36,251 bases of DNA from an uncultured Olsenella sp. (GTDB lineage Bacteria > Actinomycetota > Coriobacteriia > Coriobacteriales > Atopobiaceae), in the NCBI GenBank assembly GCA_949290055.1, contig CASEQJ010000022.1, positions 1-36,251 on the forward strand, read 5' to 3'. Shown here piece by piece: positions 1-7,003 of this stretch (positions are counted from its first letter, which is position 1; the number at the start of each line of letters is the position of its first letter). A program made the position numbers and the translations under genes. The notes under the pieces are model-generated. The model was not told where the DNA came from. It was given only the letters and a program-made list of their open reading frames with translations, and searched no databases.

Positions 1-129
1 CCGGCGGCGCAGAGGGCCCCGGCGCCCGCCCCGGCCCCGCAGCAGCCCGCGTACGCGCCGCAGGGATACCGGCAGGCGCCCGCGGGAGACACCTGCGGTG
101 ACATGTACGACGAAGACATCCCGTTTTAG
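1..129 (+). CDS. ssb: Single-stranded DNA-binding protein, C-terminal fragment
   Basis: Reading from base 1 gives a Pro/Ala/Gln-rich linker that ends MYDEDIPF and a TAG at 127-129. The acidic D-E-D-I-P-F tip is the signature SSB tail that recruits replication and repair partners. The OB-fold lies outside the window, so only the flexible linker and tip (42 residues) are seen. It sits directly before the replication initiator gene, as in many temperate phages. The tip is distinctive, but there is no folded domain to confirm the call. Confidence 0.85.
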   Translation, partial: PAAQRAPAPAPAPQQPAYAPQGYRQAPAGDTCGDMYDEDIPF

Positions 130-139
130 CGGGGCGGTC

Positions 140-850
140 GTGCAGGTCCTGGACTCTCTCATCGACGGTCCGCTCGAGCTGTCCAACGTCCGGGAGGGCA
201 ACGAGCTCATAGGCGCCATCGTGCGGTACCTCCGCACGGGCGCCGAGCCCGAGCCCCGCACGGACGCGCAGCGGATGGCCCTCACCATGGTGCGCCCCGT
301 GCTCGAGAAGAGCCGGGCGCGCATCGTGGCGGGGCGCGAGGGCGGGAGCCGAGGCGGTGGCGAGAGCAAGGCGTCAAGCAGACGGGAAGGCAAGACTGGC
401 AGCAAAGAGGCAAGCGGAGGCTCAACCGAAATGGAAAGCGAAGTCACAAGCAAACGACCAAGCAAAACGCAAAGCAAACGCGCAAGCGATATATATTCCT
501 CTTCCTATACTCCTGATTCCCCCTCCAAGGGGGAGGGGTGCGGGGAGGGGGACGAGGGAATCCCCTACGAGGCCATCGTGGCCCGACTCAACGGGGCGAC
601 CGGGGCGTCCTACCGCCACACGACCCGCAAGACGCGGCAGCTCATCCGCGCCAGGTGGTCGGAGGGATTCCGCCTCCCCGACTTCGAGCGGGTGGTCGAC
701 ACGATGGCCGCGGCGTGGTCCGGCGACCCCAAGATGGCCCAGTACCTGCGGCCGGAGACCCTGTTCGGCCCGAAGTTCGAGGGCTACCTGAACCGGCCCT
801 CGTCCCCCGCGAGGGGAGGTGCCGCAGGTGACGAGTACAGCCGACTCTGA
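140..850 (+). CDS. Phage replication initiator (Phg_2220_C-type C-terminus)
   Basis: A 236-residue protein. I start it at GTG 140, just after the ssb stop; the frame stays open further upstream to 98 but would overlap ssb. Residues 1-70 resemble the N-terminal domain found in phage replisome organisers (DUF6291-like: LDSLIDGPLELSN, GAIVRYLRTG). A Ser/Lys-rich linker of tetrapeptide repeats follows (about 80-118). The C-terminus (about 148-225: YEAIVARLNGATG, TLFGPKFEGYLN) matches the 'conserved phage C-terminal' domain of replication proteins. The expected role is to recognise the phage origin and load helicase through the next gene, an AAA+ loader. The linker DNA forms a 12-bp iteron array, as in lambda gene O. 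Confidence 0.75.
   Translation: MQVLDSLIDGPLELSNVREGNELIGAIVRYLRTGAEPEPRTDAQRMALTMVRPVLEKSRARIVAGREGGSRGGGESKASSRREGKTGSKEASGGSTEMESEVTSKRPSKTQSKRASDIYSSSYTPDSPSKGEGCGEGDEGIPYEAIVARLNGATGASYRHTTRKTRQLIRARWSEGFRLPDFERVVDTMAAAWSGDPKMAQYLRPETLFGPKFEGYLNRPSSPARGGAAGDEYSRL
376..495 (+). repeat. 12-bp iteron array inside the initiator gene (candidate origin)
   Basis: Units in strict 12-bp register begin at 376, 412, 436, 448, 460, 472 and 484. Each starts AAGC followed by an A-rich half. The clearest are AAGCAAACGACC, AAGCAAAACGCA and AAGCAAACGCGC. Weaker units fill the same register at 388, 400 and 424. Because 12 is a multiple of 3, the array encodes SKxx tetrapeptides. Immediately downstream is an unusually A+T-rich stretch (488-519), then an inverted repeat (520-526 with 532-538). 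Iterons plus an AT-rich segment inside the initiator gene is the lambda-type origin layout. The origin function is inferred. Confidence 0.6.
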
Positions 851-1415
851 GCTCGAGGCCGCCCTGGCGCAGGCCATGGCCTCGAGGCTGCGCAAGGCCG
901 GGCTCGTGGGGCGCTACGCCTCGGCCCGGAGCGACCTGGGCGAGCGCGTCCTCGCCCTCGTGCGGTCGGGGTCCGGGGCCTACCTCTGGGGCCTCCCCGG
1001 CCGCGGCAAGACCTGGGCGGCGGCGCACGTCGTGCGCGAGGTGGTCGAGGGCTCCGCGCCGCACGGCCGCGTGCCCGCCAGGCTCGTGACCGCCAAGGCG
1101 CTGCTCGACATGGTCCGCGACGGCTTCAACGGCGGGGACCGGGGCGCCCTGGCGCGCGTCGAGCGCGTGCCCGTGCTCGCCCTCGACGACCTCGGGGCGG
1201 AGACCCCGACGCCCTTCTCCGTGGAGACCCTGACCGCCCTGCTCGACGCCCGCTACGCGGCGGGCCTCCCGACGGTGGTCACGAGCAACCTCAGCCTGGG
1301 CGCCCTGCGCGACCTCTGGGGCGGGCTCGGAGGGGCGCGGGCCGCGTCCCGCATCGCCGGGATGTGCGAGCGCATCGAGGTGGCCGGCGAGGACGGGAGG
1401 AGGCTCCATGGCTAG
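828..1415 (+). CDS. DnaC/IstB-like AAA+ helicase loader
   Basis: 195 residues from GTG 828, which has a GGAGG eight bases upstream; another GTG at 819 is less well placed. Walker A is GLPGRGKT (55-62) and Walker B is VLALDDLG (about 116-123). TSN follows at 152-154 as sensor 1, and RAASRI near 171 is a likely arginine finger. This is the short DnaC/IstB-type AAA+ core that loads the host DnaB helicase at the phage origin. It overlaps the initiator gene by 23 bp and the next gene by 8 bp, so it is translationally coupled to both. Confidence 0.85.
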   Translation: MTSTADSELEAALAQAMASRLRKAGLVGRYASARSDLGERVLALVRSGSGAYLWGLPGRGKTWAAAHVVREVVEGSAPHGRVPARLVTAKALLDMVRDGFNGGDRGALARVERVPVLALDDLGAETPTPFSVETLTALLDARYAAGLPTVVTSNLSLGALRDLWGGLGGARAASRIAGMCERIEVAGEDGRRLHG

Positions 1416-1827
1416 GGTGACCACGCTCCCGGCGATCCTCGCGCCCCTCATGGACGGCCCGAGCGTCGAGACGCCGGTCTGCGCCGTGTGCGGCAGGCCC
1501 GCGCCGCTCAACCGCCACCACGTCGTGCGCAGGTCCGCAGGGAGGCTCTACCGGGACGGAGTCGAGGTGCCCAAGCCCACCATCGTGCTGTGCGGCCTCG
1601 GGAACAACCTGGCGGACGCCGACGGGCGCCCCTTCTGCCACGGGCTGGCGCACGCCAACCGCCTGCACTTCCGCTGGGTGAGGCCGGCGGAGAGGTTCAA
1701 CCGCCCGACGCCGCAGGGGGCGGGCCACTGGGAGTACATCGTCCTCCCCGAGCCCACGAGCTACTCCGACGCGCTCGAGATAGGCGGCTGGAGGCCCCTG
1801 AGGGGGTGGCGCCGGTGCTGTGCGTGA
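1408..1827 (+). CDS. HNH-nuclease-like zinc protein
   Basis: 139 residues, ATG start with GGAGG upstream. A CxxC (CAVCGRP) is followed by NRHHVVRRSAG, which resembles the first strand and His pair of an HNH/treble-clef fold. A later stretch with Cys and His (CGLGN, CHGLAHANRLHF) could supply the remaining zinc ligands. Phage HNH proteins nick DNA during replication or packaging. Here the gene lies in the early operon rather than beside terminase, which favours a recombination or replication role. Nuclease activity is not certain from sequence alone. Confidence 0.6.
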   Translation: MARVTTLPAILAPLMDGPSVETPVCAVCGRPAPLNRHHVVRRSAGRLYRDGVEVPKPTIVLCGLGNNLADADGRPFCHGLAHANRLHFRWVRPAERFNRPTPQGAGHWEYIVLPEPTSYSDALEIGGWRPLRGWRRCCA

Positions 1828-1988
1828 CGGTGGACCAGTTCGAGCGCGAGGAGCGCAGGTGGCGCGCGGAGCGGGCGCGGGAGCTCGCCCGCAGGGGCCT
1901 CACGGCCCCGCAGATAGCCGAGAGGCTGGGCCTCGACGAGCGGGCGGCCCGCCGGTACGTGAGGAGGTACGGATGCTCGCGGACGTGA
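1824..1988 (+). CDS. Small helix-turn-helix protein
   Basis: 54 residues from GTG 1824, which overlaps the stop of the previous gene as GTGA, the coupling used repeatedly in this genome. The C-terminal half (RRGLTAPQIAERLGL followed by RAARRYVRRYG) reads as a classic helix-turn-helix of the Sigma-70 region 4/homeodomain-like type. The N-terminal half is a charged helix. It probably binds DNA as a small early regulator; the target is unknown. Confidence 0.6.
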   Translation: MTVDQFEREERRWRAERARELARRGLTAPQIAERLGLDERAARRYVRRYGCSRT

Positions 1989-2212
1989 CGGGGAACTACC
2001 CGCCGGGGACGTGGGACGCAGACCCGCGCGCCCCCTGGAACGAGCCCGACTCGTGGGTCGGGAGGGCGTGCTGCGAGTGCGCCCGCTTCGGGCAGGTCGT
2101 GGGGTCGTGCGGAGAGGTGCTGGAGTCCTGGTGCGAGCTCGACGGGGAGAGGCGCGAGGTCGGCCCCACGCGGCCGGCGTGCGAGTGGTTCGAGGGAAGG
2201 GAGTGGGCATGA
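1973..2212 (+). CDS. Cys-rich small protein, unknown function
   Basis: 79 residues, ATG 1973 behind a strong GAGGAGG. Six cysteines (CCECARF, SCGEV, SWCEL, ACEWF) and several Trp residues suggest a small metal-binding fold. I recognise no family function. It overlaps the HTH gene by 16 bp and the following gene by ATGA, so it belongs to the early polycistron. Confidence 0.6.
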   Translation: MLADVTGNYPPGTWDADPRAPWNEPDSWVGRACCECARFGQVVGSCGEVLESWCELDGERREVGPTRPACEWFEGREWA

Positions 2213-2391
2213 CCGATAGGGACAGGGCGCGCGCCGCGCGCATCAGGGTGGAGGCGTCGAGGCGCCACCTCGACGAGGCGATGAGGGCGCTGAGCGTCCC
2301 CGAGCCGGACTGGGTGGCGGCCCGGGTCGCCCTGGACATGGCCGCGGACGTGATGCCGGCCATCAGGGAGGCGCGCCATGGCGACCGTTAG
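2209..2391 (+). CDS. Small helical hypothetical protein
   Basis: 60 residues beginning MTDRDRARAARIRVEAS, almost wholly helical and rich in Arg, Ala and Asp. The ATG overlaps the upstream stop (ATGA), and the end overlaps the next gene by 14 bp. No motif allows a function to be assigned. Overlap on both sides supports it as a real coding unit. Confidence 0.5.
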   Translation: MTDRDRARAARIRVEASRRHLDEAMRALSVPEPDWVAARVALDMAADVMPAIREARHGDR

Positions 2392-2716
2392 GGTGGGCCG
2401 CGTGGCCGCGTTCCGGGACCTCGTCCCGGACAAGGCGCAGGCCGTGAAGCCGCTCGAGGAGGCCGCCGAGGCCTTCGCGGCGTGGCAGGCGTGGGACGCG
2501 TGCAGGGAGGCCGTGGGGCGCGAGACGCTGGCCACGACCGAGCGGGAGCGCGCCGCGAACGAGATCATGCTCGAGACGGCGCAGCGCGCCCTCGTCGACG
2601 AGTGCTGCGACGTCATCCAGGCGGCGGTGAACCTCTGCGCGGCGGCCGGCGTGACCGACCTCACCGTGCCCATGTACCGCTGCGAGTGCCGGAACAGGGA
2701 GAGGGGGCGGCTGTGA
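2378..2716 (+). CDS. MazG-like NTP pyrophosphohydrolase-type protein
   Basis: 112 all-helical residues. The pattern KPLEEAAEAFAAW early and DECCDVIQAAVNL late resembles the paired acidic helices (ExxE and ExxD) of the MazG/dUTPase superfamily, which coordinate magnesium and hydrolyse non-canonical or alarmone nucleotides. Phage copies are thought to clean nucleotide pools or counter starvation signalling. Length matches single-domain members. Start ATG 2378 follows GGAGG and overlaps the preceding gene. Confidence 0.6.
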   Translation: MATVRVGRVAAFRDLVPDKAQAVKPLEEAAEAFAAWQAWDACREAVGRETLATTERERAANEIMLETAQRALVDECCDVIQAAVNLCAAAGVTDLTVPMYRCECRNRERGRL

Positions 2717-2856
2717 GGTCTCCGGACCCGCTCGTGGACGGCAGGCCCTGGCACTGGGGCGTGGCCGTCGCGCTGACCGTCCCCGTGGCCCTCGCGCTCG
2801 TACCGCTCCTCGCCCTCGCCGCGCTCGTCGGGAGGGCCTGCGATGCCCTCGAATAG
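2713..2856 (+). CDS. Small single-pass membrane protein
   Basis: 47 residues, GTG start overlapping the upstream stop (GTGA). After a polar N-terminus there is one long hydrophobic segment (about residues 14-40, VAVALTVPVALALVPLLALA). It is probably an inner-membrane micropeptide, function unknown. It is not a good holin candidate, because a holin sits in the lysis cassette at 25704. Confidence 0.5.
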   Translation: MRSPDPLVDGRPWHWGVAVALTVPVALALVPLLALAALVGRACDALE

Positions 2857-2992
2857 GGACGCCCCGAGGTGCCTGGGCGGCCACCGCGAGGGCGAGTGCT
2901 CCGGGTGCCTCTGGGAGCGCGAGTGCCGCCACGAGGCGTGGCTGCGCGAGGAGCCCCGGGCGACACGTGGGAAACCATCTGCTTGCGGTTAG
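2843..2992 (+). CDS. Cys/His-rich micropeptide
   Basis: 49 residues from ATG 2843, overlapping the previous gene by 14 bp. It has Cys and His spaced like a small zinc knuckle (CLGGH, ECSGCLWERECRH). No family is recognised. The chain of overlaps from 819 to here suggests one transcript, which may end in the following GC-rich hairpin. Confidence 0.45.
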   Translation: MPSNRDAPRCLGGHREGECSGCLWERECRHEAWLREEPRATRGKPSACG

Positions 2993-3008
2993 CCTCCGCA
3001 AGCTGTCA

Positions 3009-3034
3009 GGGGGCCGTCCTGCGGGGCGGCCCCC
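3009..3034 (+). terminator. GC-rich hairpin before the methyltransferase gene
   Basis: GGGGGCCG (3009-3016) pairs perfectly with CGGCCCCC (3027-3034) around a 10-nt loop. There is no T-tract, so it is not a standard intrinsic terminator. It could attenuate transcription or stabilise the transcript end of the small-gene operon. Confidence 0.35.
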
Positions 3035-3054
3035 GCCACGTCGGAAGGGGACGG

Positions 3055-3885
3055 ATGGCCAAGGGCGAGACCTACGAGGAGTTCACTGCCAAGTTCGAGC
3101 CGAAGAGGACGACCGACGACTGCTACACGCCGCCCGAGGTGTTCGACGCGGTTCTCGGGTGGGCGTGCTCCGAGTACGGCGTGGACCCCTCGCGAGTGGT
3201 GCGCCCGTTCTGGCCCGGCGGCGACTACGAGGCGGCGGAGTACCCGCCGGGCTGCGTCGTGGTGGACAACCCGCCGTTCAGCATCCTCTCCGTGATCGTC
3301 GCGTTCTACCAGGACCGTGGCGTGCGCTTCCTGCTCTTCGCCCCCACGCTCACGTGCATGGGCATCCGGAGGTGCAGCAAGGTCGTGACGGGCGCCGGCG
3401 TGACCTATGAGAACGGCGCCAAGGTGAACACGTCGTTCGTGACGAACATGGACCGCTGCGAGATCAGGAGCGCACCGGCGCTGCGCAGGGCGGCCGAGGA
3501 GGCGCAGGCGAGCGGGGCGGCGCAGCCGCCGTCGTACGCGTACCCGCCGGAGCTCGTGACCGCCCCCATGCTCGCGAACATGAGCAGGTGGGGCGTCGAC
3601 TTCGGGGCGGAGCCGTCGGAGTGCTCGTTCACGCGCGCCCTGGACGCACAGAGGGCCGTCGGGAAGGGAATCTACGGGAGCGGCTACCTCATAGGCGGGG
3701 ACGCCCTCCGCCGGAGGGAGGAGGCCGACAGGCTCGCGTCGCTGAGGGGGGGGGGCAGGTCACAAACCCGTGACGGCGTGGCCGCTCTCGGACCGGGAGC
3801 GGGAGGAGACCGCCCGCATGGGCGCGAGCGCGTGACGTTCCGCCTGTCCGACCGCGAGCGCGCGGTGGTGGGCGGGCTCGGCTGA
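3055..3885 (+). CDS. DNA N6-adenine methyltransferase-like protein
   Basis: 276 residues from ATG 3055. The motif DNPPF (about residues 72-76) is the catalytic motif IV of amino-group DNA methyltransferases. Upstream, TTDDCYTPPEVFDAVLGW is typical of phage Dam-like enzymes; an obvious SAM-binding FxGxG loop is not seen. The likely role is methylation of phage DNA against host restriction, but some relatives may be inactive. The last 50 residues lie after a G10 tract (3746-3755) and look unlike a protein end. Changing the run by one base gives other tails, ending at 3835 or 3773. The frame after the tract is uncertain. Confidence 0.6.
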   Translation: MAKGETYEEFTAKFEPKRTTDDCYTPPEVFDAVLGWACSEYGVDPSRVVRPFWPGGDYEAAEYPPGCVVVDNPPFSILSVIVAFYQDRGVRFLLFAPTLTCMGIRRCSKVVTGAGVTYENGAKVNTSFVTNMDRCEIRSAPALRRAAEEAQASGAAQPPSYAYPPELVTAPMLANMSRWGVDFGAEPSECSFTRALDAQRAVGKGIYGSGYLIGGDALRRREEADRLASLRGGGRSQTRDGVAALGPGAGGDRPHGRERVTFRLSDRERAVVGGLG

Positions 3886-3898
3886 CGAGGGGGGGGGC

Positions 3899-5590
3899 GT
3901 GACAGGCGCCACCGAGGACATACCGCTGGCGAACCCGCGCCACGAGTTCTACTGCCAGAGGCGCGTCGAGGGCATGACGCAGAGGCAGGCCATGCTCGCC
4001 GCGTGGCCCGACCGCGCGCGCTGGAAGCCGGAGACGGTGGACAAGCGCGCCTGCGAGCTCGAGGCCGACGGGAAGGTCAAGGGGAGGATAGCCGCCCTCA
4101 AGCGCATGGCCGCCGAGAGGGCCACCACGACGCGCGCCGAGGTGCTGGCGGGCATGAGCGAGACCTTCGAGGCTGGCGTGAGGCGCGTCCGCGGGGCGGG
4201 CGACGGGAAGCCGCTCGACTACGCCGCCGTGAACGCCGTGACGCAGCTCGGCAAGACGCTCCTCGACGCGCTGCCCGAGGAGGGGCGCGCGACCCGCGGC
4301 GAGTTCACGCGGGACTTCGCGCTACTCATCGGCCGCGACTTCTTCCGCCCGCACATGCTCATCGCGCGAGAGCTGCAGACCGAGTTCTGGTGCAAGGGCG
4401 GGCGCGGCTCGCTCAAGAGCTCTTGGGCCTCCATAGAGCTCGTCAACCACGTCGAGACCCACCCGGACGAGCACGCCGCGGCAGTCATGAAGCGCAAGGT
4501 GAGCCTGCGCGACGCGGTGTACGCCCAGGTGGTCTGGGCCATCCACGAGCTCGGGCTCGACGACGAGTACGAGATGCCCGTCTCCACGCTCAAGATACGC
4601 AGGAAGGCCACCGGGCAGGTCATCTTCTTCGCCGGCTGCGACGACCCGCACAAGAGCAAGGGCCTCAAGCCGCCCTTCGGGCACATCGGCTTCGTGTGGT
4701 TCGAGGAGTGCGACCAGTTCCGCGGCATGGCGGAGATCCGCACGGTCATGCAGTCCGTCGCGCGAGGCGGCGACCGCACCGTGCGCGTGTTCACGTACAA
4801 CCCGCCCAGGACGCGCGACAACTGGGCGAACAGGGAGGCGGACCGCCGCAGGGACGCGGGCGAGGAGGTCTTCGACAGCTGCTACATCGACGCACCCGTC
4901 GAGTGGCTGGGCGCCCAGTTCGTGGAGGACGCCGAGGCGCTGAGGGAGGCCGACGAGGACGCGTACCGCCACGAGTACCTGGGCGAGCCCGTGGGCTACG
5001 GCGGGCAGGTGTTCGACCGAGTCGAGTTCCGAGAGGTGACCGACGCCGAGATAGCGACCTTCGAGCGCCTTCACGCGGGGCAGGACTTCGGGTGGTTCCC
5101 CGACCCGTGGGCCTTCACGCTCTCCGAGTGGCAGCCCGGGCGGCACACGGTCGTGACGTTCCTCGAGCTGGGCGGCAACAAGGTCCTGCCCAACGAGGCC
5201 GCGCGGCGCATCCGCGAGGCGCTGACATGGCCCGACGGGGAGGGGCGCGCGCCGGCGTACCACCGCCTCAGGGTGCTGTCCGACGACGCGGCGCCGGAGC
5301 AGATACGCGCCCAGCGCGACGAGGGCGTGCGCGCCGAGGCCGCCGGCAAGGGCGGGCTGCGCGACATGAGCTACCGCTTCCTGCAGTCCGTGACGTGGGT
5401 CATCGACCCCGGGCGGTGCCCGAACCTCGCACGCGAGGTGAGAGCCGCCGAGTTCGAGATGGACGAGGCCACGGGCGAGTACTCCGGGGACTACCCCGAC
5501 GGGAACGACCACTGGATAGACGCGACCCGCTACGCCCTCATGGACGTCGTGACGAGGCGCGGGGCGTACAAGCACGCGAGGAGGGACTAG
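3899..5590 (+). CDS. Terminase, fused small and large subunits
   Basis: 563 residues, GTG start behind a run of about nine G that serves as the ribosome-binding site. Residues about 10-65 (NPRHEFYCQRRVEGMTQRQA, WPDRARW) match the HTH DNA-binding region of small terminase. From about 140 it reads as a PBSX-type large terminase: Walker-A-like GGRGSLKS (167-174), with Leu where the canonical motif has Gly, and Walker B GFVWFEE (264-270, Glu270 likely catalytic). The nuclease domain follows (GQDFGWFPDPWAF). The motor pumps DNA through the portal encoded next. Most phages encode the two subunits separately. Confidence 0.88.
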   Translation: MTGATEDIPLANPRHEFYCQRRVEGMTQRQAMLAAWPDRARWKPETVDKRACELEADGKVKGRIAALKRMAAERATTTRAEVLAGMSETFEAGVRRVRGAGDGKPLDYAAVNAVTQLGKTLLDALPEEGRATRGEFTRDFALLIGRDFFRPHMLIARELQTEFWCKGGRGSLKSSWASIELVNHVETHPDEHAAAVMKRKVSLRDAVYAQVVWAIHELGLDDEYEMPVSTLKIRRKATGQVIFFAGCDDPHKSKGLKPPFGHIGFVWFEECDQFRGMAEIRTVMQSVARGGDRTVRVFTYNPPRTRDNWANREADRRRDAGEEVFDSCYIDAPVEWLGAQFVEDAEALREADEDAYRHEYLGEPVGYGGQVFDRVEFREVTDAEIATFERLHAGQDFGWFPDPWAFTLSEWQPGRHTVVTFLELGGNKVLPNEAARRIREALTWPDGEGRAPAYHRLRVLSDDAAPEQIRAQRDEGVRAEAAGKGGLRDMSYRFLQSVTWVIDPGRCPNLAREVRAAEFEMDEATGEYSGDYPDGNDHWIDATRYALMDVVTRRGAYKHARRD

Positions 5591-5593
5591 ACC

Positions 5594-7000
5594 ATGGCGG
5601 ACAACCAGTTCGAGGTGCCGGCCTTCGTCCAAAGTGAGATCACGAGCCGGGGCTACTCGATGCCCCCGGACATGAGCGCGCACATCGAGGCCTGGTACCA
5701 GTGGTACACGGCCACGCACCAGTTCTACACCGAGCAGTACGTGGGCGTCGACGGGCGCAGCCACAAGCGCCAGAAGCTCTCGCTCAGGCCGGCCCGCCGT
5801 GTGTGCCGCGAGTGGGCCTCGCTCATCGCCAACGAGATGCAGGCGCAGAGCGAGAGCCCCATGGCCAACGAGTGGGTGCGCGGCTACTGCGAGGACACCG
5901 GCCTCTACGCGCTCTTCCAGCGCGGCATCGAGCGCGCCTTCGCGATGGGCACGGGGGCCATGGCCCTGTGGTTCGACGTCCGGGACGAGGGGACGGCCAT
6001 CCGCGTGCGCAGGTACGACGCCAAGATGGTCATACCGCTCACGTGGGACGAGGACGGCACCACGGAGTGCGCGTTCTGCACGCGCGTGACCGCGAGGGGC
6101 AGGCAGGCCGTGCAGCTCCAGATGCACGTGCTCGACGCCGGGACGCGCACCTACCACGTCGTGACCAAGGTGTGGCGCGAGGGCAGGCCGATGGCGCCCG
6201 AGTCGCTGGGCATCATCGAGGACTTCGACACGCTGTGCCGGACGCCGACCTTCTGCCTGCTCTCCCCCGCCATTGACAACACGGTGCAGGACACGAGCCC
6301 CTACGGGGTGAGCGTGTTCAACGACGCGGTGGACGCCATGCGCATGCTCGACACCGCTTGGACGGCGCTCTACGACGAGACCGACCTGCTGCGCGCCGTG
6401 CTCATGCTCCCGGACTCCATGATCAGCGTCGAGACCGACGAGGGCGGGAGGCGGCGCGCCGTGCCGTTCGGCGAGCGCGAGCAGAGGCTGTACCGCCTCA
6501 CGGACTCCCCCGTCACAGACGCGGGCAAGCCGTTCGCCTTCGCTCCGTCCATGCGCACCCAGAGCATCCACGAGGTCTACGCCGACGCCTGCGCCGCCCT
6601 GGGCGACGAGTGCGGGTTCGGCTCGCAGTACTTCCGCCCTGACAAGTCCGGCGGCCTCAAGACTGCCACGGAGGTCTCGGCCGACAACTCCGCGCTGATG
6701 CGCAACATCCGCAACCACGAGAACGCGCTCGGCAAGGAGCTGGGGCGCCTGCTCACGTCGCTCGTCGAGTGCGCGCGCGTGCACTGCGGAGCGCCCGTCG
6801 AGGAGGGCGCGGAGCCCGTGACCGTGGCGTGGGACGACTCCATCATCACGGACACGCAGGCAGAGAAGACCCAGATGCTCGCGGAGATCGCCGCGGGCGT
6901 GGTGCCGAGGTGGGCCTACCTGGCGCGCTTCTACGGCATGAGCGAGGAGGAGGCGCGCGCCGCCGCCCCCGAGCGGACCGTGCTCGACGTGGGGTTCTAG
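5594..7000 (+). CDS. Portal protein (SPP1 gp6-like)
   Basis: 468 residues starting 3 bp after terminase. Length, all-alpha/beta content and local order (terminase, portal, minor capsid) match the SPP1 Gp6/phage portal family, for example PARRVCREWASLIANE near residue 65 and the long C-terminal helical region. Twelve copies form the ring at one capsid vertex through which DNA enters and leaves. Confidence 0.85.
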   Translation: MADNQFEVPAFVQSEITSRGYSMPPDMSAHIEAWYQWYTATHQFYTEQYVGVDGRSHKRQKLSLRPARRVCREWASLIANEMQAQSESPMANEWVRGYCEDTGLYALFQRGIERAFAMGTGAMALWFDVRDEGTAIRVRRYDAKMVIPLTWDEDGTTECAFCTRVTARGRQAVQLQMHVLDAGTRTYHVVTKVWREGRPMAPESLGIIEDFDTLCRTPTFCLLSPAIDNTVQDTSPYGVSVFNDAVDAMRMLDTAWTALYDETDLLRAVLMLPDSMISVETDEGGRRRAVPFGEREQRLYRLTDSPVTDAGKPFAFAPSMRTQSIHEVYADACAALGDECGFGSQYFRPDKSGGLKTATEVSADNSALMRNIRNHENALGKELGRLLTSLVECARVHCGAPVEEGAEPVTVAWDDSIITDTQAEKTQMLAEIAAGVVPRWAYLARFYGMSEEEARAAAPERTVLDVGF

Positions 7001-7003
7001 GCC

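Noticed and set aside
3770..3885. Two tiny GTGA-started frames (21 and 17 residues) after the methyltransferase G tract
   Set aside because: Each is too short to support alone. They are better explained as alternative tails of the methyltransferase.
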